From contig JBHZQV010000010.1 of the NCBI GenBank assembly GCA_042867185.1, positions 1 through 64,000 of the forward strand: 64,000 bases of DNA, written 5' to 3'. This document shows positions 36,478 through 46,626 of the stretch, piece after piece. The DNA is from Xylophilus sp042867185 (GTDB lineage Bacteria; Pseudomonadota; Gammaproteobacteria; Burkholderiales; Burkholderiaceae_C). Below the pieces are notes generated by a model. That model did not search any database. It was not told the DNA's origin and saw nothing but the letters and a program-made list of their open reading frames with translations. The translations under genes and the position numbers were made by a program. Position 1 is the first letter of the stretch. Every line of letters starts with the position of its first letter.

Positions 36478-37166
36478 ACGACGCCCCCCTGCCCCTGCGC
36501 ACCCGGATCAAGATTTGCGGCCTGACCCGCGAGCAGGATGTCGATGCCGCGGTCGAAGCCGGCGCCGACGCGGTCGGCTTCGTGCTCTACCCGGCCAGCC
36601 CCCGCCATGTCAGCCCGCAGCGTGCCGCGCTGCTCGCCGCCCGGCTTCCGCCCTTCGTGACGCCGGTGCTGCTGTTCGTGAATGCGGCCGCGGGCGACGT
36701 GATCGCGGCGTCGTCGGCGGTGCCGGGCGCCTGCCTGCAGTTCCACGGCGACGAGACGCCCGAAGAGTGCCGCATGGCCGCGCAAAACGGGCTGCGCCCC
36801 TACCTGCGGGCCGCCCGCATTCCCCTCGGCGCAGACGCACCGGCGTTCGACCTCGTAAAATACGCGGCCAGCTATGCCGATGCCCGGGCCATCCTGCTCG
36901 ACGCCCATGTCGAGGGCTACGGCGGCAGCGGAAAGACATTCGATTGGTCACTTCTTCCTCCAAGCGTCGACGCTCACCTCGTCTTGAGTGGTGGACTCAC
37001 GCCTGCAAACGTGGGCGAAGGCATCGCCGCCCTGCGGCCGCGCGGTAGGACGCTCGCGGTCGACGTGAGCTCCGCCGTCGAGCGCGAGGGCCACAAGGGC
37101 ATCAAGGACGCCCAGAAGATCCAGCGCTTCGTCGCGGCCGTGCGCGCCGCCGACCAGGCGCTGTAA
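36474..37166 (+). CDS. trpF: Phosphoribosylanthranilate isomerase
   Basis: TIM-barrel enzyme of tryptophan synthesis, 230 residues. It has IKICGLTREQDVDAAVEAGADAVGFVLYPASPR, LQFHGDETPEEC, LLDAHVEGYGGSGKTFDW and LSGGLTPANVGEGIA. Its ATG overlaps the truA stop. It is a separate TrpF, not fused to TrpC. trpB follows after about 57 bp. Confidence 0.97.
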   Translation: MNDAPLPLRTRIKICGLTREQDVDAAVEAGADAVGFVLYPASPRHVSPQRAALLAARLPPFVTPVLLFVNAAAGDVIAASSAVPGACLQFHGDETPEECRMAAQNGLRPYLRAARIPLGADAPAFDLVKYAASYADARAILLDAHVEGYGGSGKTFDWSLLPPSVDAHLVLSGGLTPANVGEGIAALRPRGRTLAVDVSSAVEREGHKGIKDAQKIQRFVAAVRAADQAL

Positions 37167-37223
37167 GCCACCCACCCCGCCCGCGCCCTTTTGTCGGCGC
37201 CGGCTCACCCGATCGGTTCACAC

Positions 37224-38515
<1,292 letters not shown>

Positions 38516-38519
<4 letters not shown>

Positions 38520-38584
38520 GCGCCGCGCAGAACCGCACCACGCCCGCTTGCACCGCAGCCCCACGGGCGGAGGTGTCCCGATGA
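38516..38584 (+). CDS. 22-codon open frame bridging trpB and trpA
   Basis: Its ATG overlaps the trpB stop (ATGA at 38516-38519) and its TGA overlaps the trpA start (ATGA at 38581-38584). It could let ribosomes continue from trpB to trpA through two stop-start overlaps. The peptide (MSAAQNRTTPACTAAPRAEVSR minus any later change) has no recognisable feature. The trpA Shine-Dalgarno GGAGG lies inside it. It may be chance. Confidence 0.3.
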
Positions 38585-39390
38585 GCCGTATCGCCGCCAC
38601 CTTCGCCCGGCTGCAGGCCGACGGCCGCAAGGCCCTGATCCCGTACGTCACCGCCGGCTTCCCCTACGCCGACATCACGCCCGAGCTGATGCACGGCATG
38701 GTGGCCGCGGGCGCCGACGTGATCGAGCTGGGCGTGCCCTTCTCCGACCCGATGGCCGACGGCCCGGTGATCCAGCAGGCCGGCGAGCGGGCGCTGGCGC
38801 TGGGCATCGGCATGCGCCAAGTGCTGGAGATGGTGCGCGCCTTCCGCACCCGGGACGCGGATACCCCGGTGGTGCTGATGGGCTACGCCAACCCGGTGGA
38901 GCGCTACGACGGCACGCACGGCGGCGGCGCCTTCGTCCGCGATGCGGCGGCGGCCGGCGTCGACGGCGTGCTGGTCGTCGACTACCCGCCCGAGGAGTGC
39001 GCCGATTTCGCCGCGCAGCTCAAGGCCCACGGCATGGACCTGATCTTCCTGCTGGCCCCGACCAGCACCGACGCGCGCATGGCGCAGGTGGCGAAGATCG
39101 CGGGCGGCTACGTCTACTACGTCTCGCTCAAGGGCGTGACCGGCGCGGGCCACCTGGACACCGCGGCGGTCGAGGCGATGCTGCCCCGCATCCGCGCCCA
39201 TGTGCAGATTCCGGTGGGGGTGGGCTTCGGCATCCGCGACGCGGCCACGGCCCGGGCGGTGGGCCGGGTCGCCGACGCGGTGGTGATCGGCAGCCGGATC
39301 ATCCAGCTGATCGAGCGGCAACCCCGCGAAGGCGTGGTGCCCGCCGCCCGGGATTTCCTGGTGGGTATACGCCAGGCGCTCGACGCGTAA
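38581..39390 (+). CDS. trpA: Tryptophan synthase alpha chain
   Basis: TIM-barrel subunit that cleaves indole-3-glycerol phosphate to indole. It has 269 residues, with ALIPYVTAGFP, VIELGVPFSDPMADGPVIQ (catalytic Glu), DGVLVVDYPPEE (catalytic Asp) and VYYVSLKGVTGA. A GGAGGTG site precedes the ATG at 38581. Confidence 0.98.
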   Translation: MSRIAATFARLQADGRKALIPYVTAGFPYADITPELMHGMVAAGADVIELGVPFSDPMADGPVIQQAGERALALGIGMRQVLEMVRAFRTRDADTPVVLMGYANPVERYDGTHGGGAFVRDAAAAGVDGVLVVDYPPEECADFAAQLKAHGMDLIFLLAPTSTDARMAQVAKIAGGYVYYVSLKGVTGAGHLDTAAVEAMLPRIRAHVQIPVGVGFGIRDAATARAVGRVADAVVIGSRIIQLIERQPREGVVPAARDFLVGIRQALDA

Positions 39391-39466
39391 AATCGACCGG
39401 TTGCGGGGCGCTTCGGGCGCCCCGTCTGCTCCCCGAACCCTGAATGCCCGCCACCGGAGACCTTGC

Positions 39467-40339
39467 ATGAGCTGGCTCGAAAAGCTTCTTCCCCCCAAGA
39501 TCGCCCAGACCGACCCGACCGAGCGCCGCCAGGTGCCCGAAGGTCTCTGGATCAAGTGCCCCAGCTGCGAGACGGTGCTCTACAAGAACGACCTGGAGCA
39601 GAACCAGAACGTCTGCCCCAGCTGCGGCCACCACCACCGCATCGGCGCCCGGGCGCGGCTCGACGCCTTCCTGGATGCCGAAGGCCGCTACGAGATCGGC
39701 CAGGAAGTGCTGCCGGTCGACGCGCTGAAATTCAAGGACAGCCGCAAGTACCCCGAGCGGCTGAAGGAAGCGCTGGAGAACACCGGCGAGACGGATGCGC
39801 TGATCGTCATGGGCGGCGCGGTGCAGAACGTCAACCTGGTCGCCGCCTGCTTCGAGTTCGACTTCATGGGCGGCAGCATGGGCAGCGTGGTCGGCGAGCG
39901 CTTCGTGCGCGGCGTCGAGACGGCGGTCGAGCAGAAGGTGCCCTTCGTGTGCTTCACCGCCACCGGCGGCGCACGGATGCAGGAAGGCCTGCTCTCCCTG
40001 ATGCAGATGGCCAAGACCAACGCGGCCCTGACCCGGCTGGCCAAGAAGGGCCTGCCCTACATCAGCGTGCTGACCGACCCGACCATGGGCGGCGTGTCGG
40101 CCGGTTTCGCCTTCCTGGGCGACATCGTGGTCGCCGAGCCGAAGGCGCTGATCGGCTTCGCCGGACCGCGGGTGATCGAATCGACGGTGCGTGTCACGCT
40201 GCCCGAAGGGTTCCAGCGGTCGGAGTTCCTGCAGACCAAGGGCGCGGTCGATTTCATCTGCGACCGCCGCCAGCTGCGCAAGACCATCGCCAGCGCACTG
40301 GCCATGCTGCAGCGCCTGCCGGCCGACGCGGTCGAATAA
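39467..40339 (+). CDS. accD: Acetyl-CoA carboxylase carboxyltransferase subunit beta
   Basis: Part of the malonyl-CoA-forming enzyme. It has 290 residues. The N-terminal zinc ribbon has two CPSC pairs (KCPSCETVLY and VCPSCGHHHR). The crotonase-like domain includes SMGSVVGERF, CFTATGGARMQEGLLSLMQMAKT and LTDPTMGGVSAGFAFLGDI. It follows trpA by 76 bp, a common trpA-accD neighbourhood. Confidence 0.98.
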   Translation: MSWLEKLLPPKIAQTDPTERRQVPEGLWIKCPSCETVLYKNDLEQNQNVCPSCGHHHRIGARARLDAFLDAEGRYEIGQEVLPVDALKFKDSRKYPERLKEALENTGETDALIVMGGAVQNVNLVAACFEFDFMGGSMGSVVGERFVRGVETAVEQKVPFVCFTATGGARMQEGLLSLMQMAKTNAALTRLAKKGLPYISVLTDPTMGGVSAGFAFLGDIVVAEPKALIGFAGPRVIESTVRVTLPEGFQRSEFLQTKGAVDFICDRRQLRKTIASALAMLQRLPADAVE

Positions 40340-40362
40340 CGAGGCAAGGCCGAAGCCATCAT

Positions 40363-40376
40363 CCGCCGCGCGGCGG
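40363..40376. repeat. GC palindrome between convergent accD and the yggT-family gene
   Basis: CCGCCGCGCGGCGG is a perfect 14-bp palindrome in the 55-bp convergent gap. It could terminate both genes, though no U-run flanks it. Confidence 0.4.
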
Positions 40377-40394
40377 CTGCGGCTGCACCCGGGG

Positions 40395-40949
40395 CTAGAT
40401 CAACCGCAGCGCTTCGCCCTGCAGGCCGCCCAGCACCATGCCGGCCACCTGCAGCAGGATCAGCGCCACCAGCGGCGAGAAATCGAAGCCGCCCACCGAC
40501 GGCAGGTGGCGCCGCAGCGGTGCCACGATCGGCGCGCACAGCCGCTCGGCGATCGGCATCAGGGGCGAATGGGGCTGCACCCACGACATCACCGCGTACA
40601 CGACCAGCAGCGCGGTGAACATCGAGATCGCCAGCTGCGCGAGGGCGAAGACCGCGATCACCGGCAGGTAGCCGGCGGGCGTCACCGCGCCCAGCACGCC
40701 CCACAGGATCAGCAGCTTCGCCAGCACCAGCAGGTAGGCGGCCAGCAGGCTCGCCAGGTCCCAGCGGCCCCAGGCCGGCACCACCCGCCGCAGCGGCATC
40801 ACGATCCAGTCGGTGATCGCGAACACCAGCCGGCCCACCGGGTTGCCGAAGGGCACCCGCTGGGCCTGCATGTAGAGCCGCAGCAGGCAGGCCCCGCCGA
40901 CGAAGGCGACCGCGATGTCCAGGAGGAACGACAGGATTTGGTAGAGCAT
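40395..40949 (-). CDS. YggT-family integral membrane protein
   Basis: A 184-residue protein with two YggT repeats, each with paired hydrophobic helices. Typical features are RVPFGNPVGRLVFAITDWIVMPLRRVVP in the first half and MSWVQPHSPLMPIAERLCAPIVAPLRRHLP in the second. The family has been connected with osmotic/ion stress tolerance, and its plant relatives with organelle membrane functions; the mechanism is unclear. It is divergent from the LON-domain gene with a 50-bp gap. Confidence 0.88.
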   Translation of the reverse strand: MLYQILSFLLDIAVAFVGGACLLRLYMQAQRVPFGNPVGRLVFAITDWIVMPLRRVVPAWGRWDLASLLAAYLLVLAKLLILWGVLGAVTPAGYLPVIAVFALAQLAISMFTALLVVYAVMSWVQPHSPLMPIAERLCAPIVAPLRRHLPSVGGFDFSPLVALILLQVAGMVLGGLQGEALRLI

Positions 40950-40999
40950 GGAAGCGGCCGTGGGCAGGGAGGTCGGGAGCCGTGGGATGATAGCTGCCG

Positions 41000-41641
41000 A
41001 TGTCCCAAGACCTGAGCCTGACCTCGCTGCCGTTGTTCCCTTTGGGATCGGTGCTGTTTCCTGGCGGCGTGCTGTCGCTGCGCATCTTCGAGGTGCGCTA
41101 CCTCGACATGGTCCGCCGCTGCCATGCGGCCGGCGCGCCCTTCGGCGTGGTGGCTTTGACGGCCGGCTCCGAGGTGCGGGTGGCCGGCAGCGCCGCCGAA
41201 TCCTTCAACACCGTCGGCACCCTGGCGACGATCGAGACGCTCGACACGCCCCAGCCCGGGCTCTTGGTGCTGCGCTGCACCGGCACCCACCGGTTCCGGA
41301 TCGAGCGGCAGGAGCAGTTGCGCCACGGCCTCTGGATCGCCGACGTGAAGCAGATCGACGACGACGTCGCGGTGCAGGTGCCCGACGATCTGCGCCCGAC
41401 CGCCGACGCGCTGCGGCAGCTGATCGACACCCTCGAACAGCGCCCCCCGCCGCCCGAGGCACCGCCGCTGCCGCTGGCGCCGCCCTGGCGGCTGGACGAT
41501 TGCGGCTGGGTGTCCAACCGGTGGTGCGAGCTGCTGCCGATGCCGCTGGAGCTGCGCCAGCGGCTGATGGCGCTGGAGAATCCGGTGGTGCGGCTCGAGC
41601 TCGTCGGGGATATCCTCACCCGCAACGGCCTCACCCCCTAG
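41000..41641 (+). CDS. LON peptidase substrate-binding domain protein
   Basis: A 213-residue stand-alone LON N-terminal domain (LPLFPLGSVLFPGGVLSLRIFEVRYLDMVRRC), without ATPase or protease parts. Similar single-domain proteins are widespread in proteobacteria; the role is unknown, perhaps substrate or regulatory binding. A Pro-rich linker (QRPPPPEAPPLPLAPP) splits the domain from a C-terminal helical part. Its TAG stop lies in the left arm of a large inverted repeat. Confidence 0.85.
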   Translation: MSQDLSLTSLPLFPLGSVLFPGGVLSLRIFEVRYLDMVRRCHAAGAPFGVVALTAGSEVRVAGSAAESFNTVGTLATIETLDTPQPGLLVLRCTGTHRFRIERQEQLRHGLWIADVKQIDDDVAVQVPDDLRPTADALRQLIDTLEQRPPPPEAPPLPLAPPWRLDDCGWVSNRWCELLPMPLELRQRLMALENPVVRLELVGDILTRNGLTP

Positions 41642-41762
41642 AAGGGGGCATCAAGCTACTGCGCGGGCCGATCTCGCGTTTGCGGTCCTCGATGTACGGG
41701 AGTACATCTCCGGTCCTCGACGCGAGCTCGGACCGCTCGCTACGCTTGCTGCCCCCTTCTAG
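41638..41762. repeat. 125-bp near-palindromic element after the LON-domain gene
   Basis: Outer arms CTAGAAGGGGGCA (41638-41650) and TGCCCCCTTCTAG (41750-41762) are perfect, extended after one mismatch by CAAGC/GCTTG. An inner section pairs 13 of 15 bases (GGGCCGATCTCGCGT against ACGCGAGCTCGGACC). The tip is a 7-bp stem GATGTAC (41691-41697) / GTACATC (41702-41708) with a 4-nt loop. It occupies most of the gap before lysS and contains the stop codon of the preceding gene. Confidence 0.85.
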
Positions 41763-41869
41763 CGCTGCTCCACATTCCGGCTTGGATTAATGCGGGGACC
41801 GATCCCGCAAAACTTAGAATCGCGGGTTTCGCCTGCCGAATGCGGCCTTGCCGCCGCCACTGCCCCACC

Positions 41870-43414
41870 ATGTCCGACACCACCCGCCCTGCCACCGCTC
41901 CTTCCGCACCCCCCGCCGACGAAAACCAGTTGATCGCCGAACGGCGGGAGAAGTTGAAGGGGCTGCGGGCCGCACAGGCCGCCGGCGGCGGCGTGGCCTT
42001 CCCGAACGACTTCAAGCCGGCCGACCGGGCCGCGGCCCTGCAGGCCGCGCACGGCGCGACCGATGCCGAGGCGCTGGAGGCGCAGCCGGTGGCCGCCAGC
42101 GTCGCGGGGCGGATGATGCTGAAGCGCGTCATGGGCAAGGCCAGCTTCGCCACGGTGCAGGACAGCACCGGCCGGATCCAGCTCTACATCACCCGCGACG
42201 CGGTGGGCGAAGAAGCGTATGCCGCCTTCAAGCACTGGGACCTGGGAGACATCGTGGCGGCCACCGGCACCGCGTTCAAGACCAAGACCGGCGAGCTGTC
42301 GGTCAAGGTGACCGCGTTGCGGATGCTCACCAAGAGCCTGCGTCCGCTGCCCGACAAGTTCCACGGCATGGCCGACCAGGAGCAGAAGTACCGCCAGCGC
42401 TATGTCGACCTGATCACCGACGAGACCGCCCGCGCCCGCTTCACCGCGCGCAGCAAGGCGGTTTCGGCGCTGCGCGAATTCATGGTGTCGCACGACTTCC
42501 TGGAGGTCGAGACGCCGATGCTGCATCCGATCCCCGGCGGCGCCAACGCCAAGCCGTTCAAGACGCACCACAACGCGCTCGACCAGGAGATGTTCCTGCG
42601 GATCGCGCCCGAGCTGTATCTGAAGCGACTGATCGTCGGCGGCTTCGAGCGGGTGTTCGAGATCAACCGCAGCTACCGCAACGAGGGCATCAGCGTCCGG
42701 CACAACCCCGAGTTCACCATGATGGAGTTCTACGCGGCCTACTGGAACTACCGCGACCTGATGGACTTCACCGAGACGCTGATCCGCACCATCGCCGAGA
42801 AGGCCACCGGCGGCCAGCAGCTCAGCTACGGCGGCAAGCCGGTGGACCTGGGCCAGCCGTTCGAGCGCCTGACGATCCGCGATGCGATCCTGAAATACAC
42901 CGAGGCCGGCGACAGCGTCGACGATGCCCAGTGGCTCACCGACGCCGTGAAAAAGCTGGGCCTGACCGAAGAAAAGCACCGCCTCTCGGGCCGCAGCCTG
43001 GCCAGCCTGCAGGTGCTGTACTTCGAGGAAACGGTGGAGGAAAAGCTCTGGCAGCCGACCTTCATCATGGAGCACCCGACCGAGATCAGCCCGCTGGCCC
43101 GCGCCAACGACGACCGGCCCGAGGTGACCGAGCGTTTCGAGCTCTACATCACCGGCCGCGAGTTCGGCAACGGTTTTTCGGAGCTGAACGACGCCGAGGA
43201 CCAGGCCGCCCGCTTCAACGCCCAGGTCGATGCCAAGGACAGCGGCGACGACGAAGCCATGTTCTACGACCACGACTTCGTGCGGGCGCTGGAGTACGGC
43301 ATGCCGCCCACCGGCGGCTGCGGCATCGGCATCGACCGGCTGATGATGCTGCTGACCGATTCGCCCAGCATCCGCGACGTGATCCTGTTCCCGGCGCTGC
43401 GCCGGGAAGGCTGA
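41870..43414 (+). CDS. lysS: Lysyl-tRNA synthetase (class II)
   Basis: Charges tRNA-Lys. The ATG at 41870 gives 514 residues. The N-terminal OB anticodon-binding domain (VAGRMMLKRVMGKASFATVQDSTGRIQLYI) is followed by the class II core with motif 2 (FEINRSYRNEGISVRHNPEFTMMEFY, split by normal spacing) and motif 3 (GIGIDRLMMLLTDSPSIRDVI). It ends three bases before the stop of the convergent nagZ. Confidence 0.98.
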   Translation: MSDTTRPATAPSAPPADENQLIAERREKLKGLRAAQAAGGGVAFPNDFKPADRAAALQAAHGATDAEALEAQPVAASVAGRMMLKRVMGKASFATVQDSTGRIQLYITRDAVGEEAYAAFKHWDLGDIVAATGTAFKTKTGELSVKVTALRMLTKSLRPLPDKFHGMADQEQKYRQRYVDLITDETARARFTARSKAVSALREFMVSHDFLEVETPMLHPIPGGANAKPFKTHHNALDQEMFLRIAPELYLKRLIVGGFERVFEINRSYRNEGISVRHNPEFTMMEFYAAYWNYRDLMDFTETLIRTIAEKATGGQQLSYGGKPVDLGQPFERLTIRDAILKYTEAGDSVDDAQWLTDAVKKLGLTEEKHRLSGRSLASLQVLYFEETVEEKLWQPTFIMEHPTEISPLARANDDRPEVTERFELYITGREFGNGFSELNDAEDQAARFNAQVDAKDSGDDEAMFYDHDFVRALEYGMPPTGGCGIGIDRLMMLLTDSPSIRDVILFPALRREG

Positions 43415-43417
43415 CGA

Positions 43418-44527
43418 TCAGCGTCCCGGCAGCGCCTGCACCAGCTGCAGCGCATGCCGGTAGGCCGGCTGCCGCTGCAGCGCGTCCCACGCCGGCGCGG
43501 CGCCCGGCGGCAACAGCGCCCGGCGACGGGCCTCGGATGCGGCGCTGGCGGTAACGGTGCCGTCGCGCAGCGCATGGCGCACGCCGTCGATCAGCGCATC
43601 CACCCCGGCGCCGTCGCCCAGGCTCTGGTTGCAGAGCAGCGCCAGGTCGCAGCCGGCGCCGAGTGCGGCCAGCGCCGCCTCGGCATGGCTCACCAGCCGG
43701 CCCTCGATCCGGCGGGCGCCTTCCATGCTCAGGTCGTCGCTGAAGACCGCCCCCTGGAAGCCGAGCTGCCCGCGCAGCACCTCCTGCAGCCAGATGCGCG
43801 AGAAGCCCGCCGGCCGGGCATCGACCTTCGGGTAGATCACATGCGCCGGCATCACCGCGGTGAGGCTGGCCGACAGCCAGGCGTAGGGCGCGGCGTCGTC
43901 GGCCAGCAGTGCCCTGAGGCTGCGGGTATCGACCGGGATGTCGGTGTGCGAATCGGCCCGCACCTGGCCGTGCCCGGGAAAGTGCTTGCCGCAGTGGGCC
44001 ATGCCGGCCCGCAGCATGCCGTGGGCCAGCGCCTGGGCCAGCGCCGCCACCACCCGCGCGTCGCGGTGGAAGGCCCGGTCGCCGATCACGCCGCTGGCGC
44101 CGTGGTCCAGGTCGAGCACCGGCGCGAAGCTGAAGTCGATGCCGCAGGCGCGCAGCTCGGCGGCCAGCACCTGGCCGGCGGCGGTGGCGGCGTTCAGCGC
44201 CCGCATCGCGCCGTGGCCGGCGGCACCCTGCCCGTCCTGCATCCACGCCGCCCCCAGCGCCCGCATCGGCGGCAGGGGGGTGAATCCGTCCTGCCGGAAG
44301 CGCTGCACCCGGCCACCCTCGTGGTCGATGCAGACCAGCAGGTCGGGCCGCACGGCCTTGACCTCCGCCGAGAGCGCGGTGATCTGCGCCCGGCTCTCCC
44401 AGTTGCGGCTGAAGTAGATCAGCCCGCCGACGAGCGGATCGGCCAGCCGGCGGCGATCGTCCGGGGTGAGGGCCGTGCCGGCGATGTCGATGATCAGGGG
44501 GGCGTAGGCGGTCGCGGCAGCGGTCAT
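43418..44527 (-). CDS. nagZ: Beta-N-acetylhexosaminidase NagZ
   Basis: Cytoplasmic glycoside hydrolase family 3 enzyme of peptidoglycan recycling, 369 residues from the ATG at 44527. Features: LIIDIAGTALTPDDRRRL, GGLIYFSRN, CIDHEGGRVQRFR, the NagZ histidine loop in KHFPGHGQV and the catalytic aspartate in VFSDDLSMEGA. It lies after acpS at the end of the long minus-strand run. Confidence 0.95.
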   Translation of the reverse strand: MTAAATAYAPLIIDIAGTALTPDDRRRLADPLVGGLIYFSRNWESRAQITALSAEVKAVRPDLLVCIDHEGGRVQRFRQDGFTPLPPMRALGAAWMQDGQGAAGHGAMRALNAATAAGQVLAAELRACGIDFSFAPVLDLDHGASGVIGDRAFHRDARVVAALAQALAHGMLRAGMAHCGKHFPGHGQVRADSHTDIPVDTRSLRALLADDAAPYAWLSASLTAVMPAHVIYPKVDARPAGFSRIWLQEVLRGQLGFQGAVFSDDLSMEGARRIEGRLVSHAEAALAALGAGCDLALLCNQSLGDGAGVDALIDGVRHALRDGTVTASAASEARRRALLPPGAAPAWDALQRQPAYRHALQLVQALPGR

Positions 44528-44556
44528 GGGAGCGAGGGGGTTGCGGGGCAGGACGC

Positions 44557-44952
44557 TCAGGCGTCGGTCTCGACCACCACGAAGGTGGCGGCGTAGTCGG
44601 TCTCGTCGGTCACGGTGACGTGGACGCGCAGGCCACGCTCCGCGCACCAGGCCTCCAAGGCACCGTGCAGCACGATGGTCGGCCGGCCGCCGGGCAGGTT
44701 GAGGATCTCGCACAGGCGCCACGACATCGGCGACACCATGCCCAGGCCGATCGCCTTGCTGAAGGCCTCCTTGGCCGAGAAGCGGGTGGCCAGGTAGCGC
44801 ACGCCGCGCTCGGGCCAGCGCGCGCTGCGGGCCCGCCAGACGGCCAGCTCGTCCTCGCCCAGCACCCGCTCGGCGAAACGGTCGCCGTGGCGGCCCAGGC
44901 TGGCGCGGATGCGCCGCACGTCGCAAATATCGGTGCCGATGCCGTAGATCAT
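44557..44952 (-). CDS. acpS: Holo-[acyl-carrier-protein] synthase
   Basis: Transfers the 4'-phosphopantetheine arm to AcpP. It has 131 residues with IYGIGTDICDVRRI (metal-binding Asp) and RFSAKEAFSKAIGLGM (catalytic Glu). It shares this run with acpP and the fab genes but lies far downstream, next to pdxJ in the usual pdxJ-acpS order. Confidence 0.96.
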   Translation of the reverse strand: MIYGIGTDICDVRRIRASLGRHGDRFAERVLGEDELAVWRARSARWPERGVRYLATRFSAKEAFSKAIGLGMVSPMSWRLCEILNLPGGRPTIVLHGALEAWCAERGLRVHVTVTDETDYAATFVVVETDA

Positions 44953-44966
44953 GCTTTTAAGCCCAA

Positions 44967-45005
44967 CAGGCCTGTAGCCGGCGTCGCAGGCCGGCCTCCA
45001 GCTAT
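44967..45005 (-). repeat. Dispersed hairpin repeat between pdxJ and acpS
   Basis: On the minus strand it reads ATAGCTGGAGGCCGGC, a 7-nt loop, then GCCGGCTACAGGCC. Arms GCCGGC are at 44977-44982 and 44990-44995. It nearly matches the copies at 8130 and 60329. Confidence 0.75.
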
Positions 45006-45009
45006 CAAT

Positions 45010-45807
45010 TCAGGAGCGACTGCCCGCAGCGCCATCGGCGATGGCCTGCTGGTACGCCCGCACCGTGGCGGCGTAGCCCAGCTCCAGCGCATCGGCGACG
45101 AGCGCGTGGCCGATCGAGACTTCCCGCAGGCCCGGCACGCCGCGCACGAAGGCCGGCAGGTTGTCGCGGTTCAGGTCGTGGCCGGCGTTGACGCCCAGGC
45201 CCGCATCCAGCGCGGCCTGCGCGGCGGCACGGTAGCGCTCCAGCTCGGCGGCGGCGCGGTCGGTGCCCCAGGCGGCGGCGTAGGGCTCGGTGTAGAGCTC
45301 GACCCGGTCGGCCCCCACGGCGCGCGCCGCGGCCATCTGCTCGGGCAGCGGGTCCATGAAGAGGCTGACGCGCACGCCCAGCGCGGTGCATTCGGCGACC
45401 AGGGGCGCCAGGCGCTCGGCATCCTGCGGAAAGCTCCAGCCGTGGTCGCTGGTGAACTGGTCTTCGCTGTCGGGCACGAAGGTGGCCTGCTGCGGCCGCA
45501 CCTGGCGGATGAACGCCATCAGGTTCTGCGAGGGGTTGCCTTCGATGTTGAACTCGCGGCCGGGCCACGCCTGCATCAACTCGGCCAGTTCGTACACGTC
45601 GCCGGCGCGGATGTGGCGCTCGTCCGGACGGGGGTGCACCGTGATGCCCTGCGCGCCGGCCTCCAGGCACAGCCGGGCGGCCCGGGTCACGCTGGGGATG
45701 CCCAGGTGCCGGGTGTTGCGCACCAGCGCGACCTTGTTGACGTTGACCGACAGCGCGGTGGCGTGCAGACGGGAAGTGGCGGGGGTCATGGCGGTCGCGT
45801 CGGTCAT
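45010..45807 (-). CDS. pdxJ: Pyridoxine 5'-phosphate synthase
   Basis: Last ring-closing step of DXP-dependent vitamin B6 synthesis. It has 265 residues with LSVNVNKVALVRNTR, GAQGITVHPRPDERHI, FNIEGNPSQ and LGVNAGHDLNRDNLPAF. The ATG at 45807 overlaps the recO stop (ATGA). An alternative ATG lies six codons later. Confidence 0.97.
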   Translation of the reverse strand: MTDATAMTPATSRLHATALSVNVNKVALVRNTRHLGIPSVTRAARLCLEAGAQGITVHPRPDERHIRAGDVYELAELMQAWPGREFNIEGNPSQNLMAFIRQVRPQQATFVPDSEDQFTSDHGWSFPQDAERLAPLVAECTALGVRVSLFMDPLPEQMAAARAVGADRVELYTEPYAAAWGTDRAAAELERYRAAAQAALDAGLGVNAGHDLNRDNLPAFVRGVPGLREVSIGHALVADALELGYAATVRAYQQAIADGAAGSRS

Positions 45808-46565
45808 AGGGCTTGCAGGTCCATCATCATCTGGCGGGTGCGCAGGGTGGTCACGCCGCAATGGTAGTGGAGCAGGTGGCGCAGCTGCGGCTTCAGCTCG
45901 GCGGCGGCATCGGCCGCGGCGCGCAGGGTGGCGGTGAAGGCGTCGTCGGCATCCAGGCTGCGGTGCAGCCCCTGCCACTGCGCGCCCGAGAGCGATACAC
46001 GGTCGTCGTCGTGCGCCACCCGCAGCCCGCCTTCTGCGACCAGCACGTAGCGCTCGTCCGGCACCAGCGGTTGCTGCGTCGCCGTCTCGCGGTCGAGCGA
46101 GGGCAAAAAGCCCACCTCGCGCAGCAGCCGCAGCTCGAAGGCCCGCAGCACCGGCTGCAGCGCGTCGCCGTGCTGCGACGCCAGCACCCGCACCACCGCG
46201 GCGTAAGCGTCGAACAGCGCCGGATGCGCATCGTCGCGCGCCAGCAGCCGGATCAGCAACTCGTTGAGGTAGTAGCCCGACAGCAGCGCATCGCCCGTCG
46301 GCATCACATGCCCGCCGGCCCATTCGGCCCCGCGCAGCGTGTGGATCTCGGCGCCCTCCCCCGGCGACAGCGTCCAGGTCAGCCGCAGCGGCTGCAGCGG
46401 CAGCAGCACCGGCCGAAAGTTGGACGTCGGCTTCTTCGCTCCCTTCGCCACCAGCGCCACCCGCCCGTGCGACCGGCTGAACACATCCAGGATCAGGCTG
46501 GACTCGCTCCAGGCGTACTGGTGCAGCACGAACCCCGGCTCGTCACCGACCCGCTTGAGCGCCAT
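45804..46565 (-). CDS. recO: DNA repair protein RecO
   Basis: Recombination mediator of the RecFOR pathway, 253 residues. The N-terminal OB fold (FVLHQYAWSESSLILDVFSRSHGRVALVAKGAKKP) and the helical C-terminal part are recognisable. The usual zinc cysteines are not obvious, as in many beta-proteobacterial RecO proteins. It ends inside the pdxJ start; a 250-bp repeat-bearing gap separates it from era. Confidence 0.93.
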   Translation of the reverse strand: MALKRVGDEPGFVLHQYAWSESSLILDVFSRSHGRVALVAKGAKKPTSNFRPVLLPLQPLRLTWTLSPGEGAEIHTLRGAEWAGGHVMPTGDALLSGYYLNELLIRLLARDDAHPALFDAYAAVVRVLASQHGDALQPVLRAFELRLLREVGFLPSLDRETATQQPLVPDERYVLVAEGGLRVAHDDDRVSLSGAQWQGLHRSLDADDAFTATLRAAADAAAELKPQLRHLLHYHCGVTTLRTRQMMMDLQAL

Positions 46566-46626
46566 ACCCAGCCATACGAACGCCAGTCCGCTCGACTGTC
46601 AAGCGAGCGCAGCGAAGCGCCCGCCT

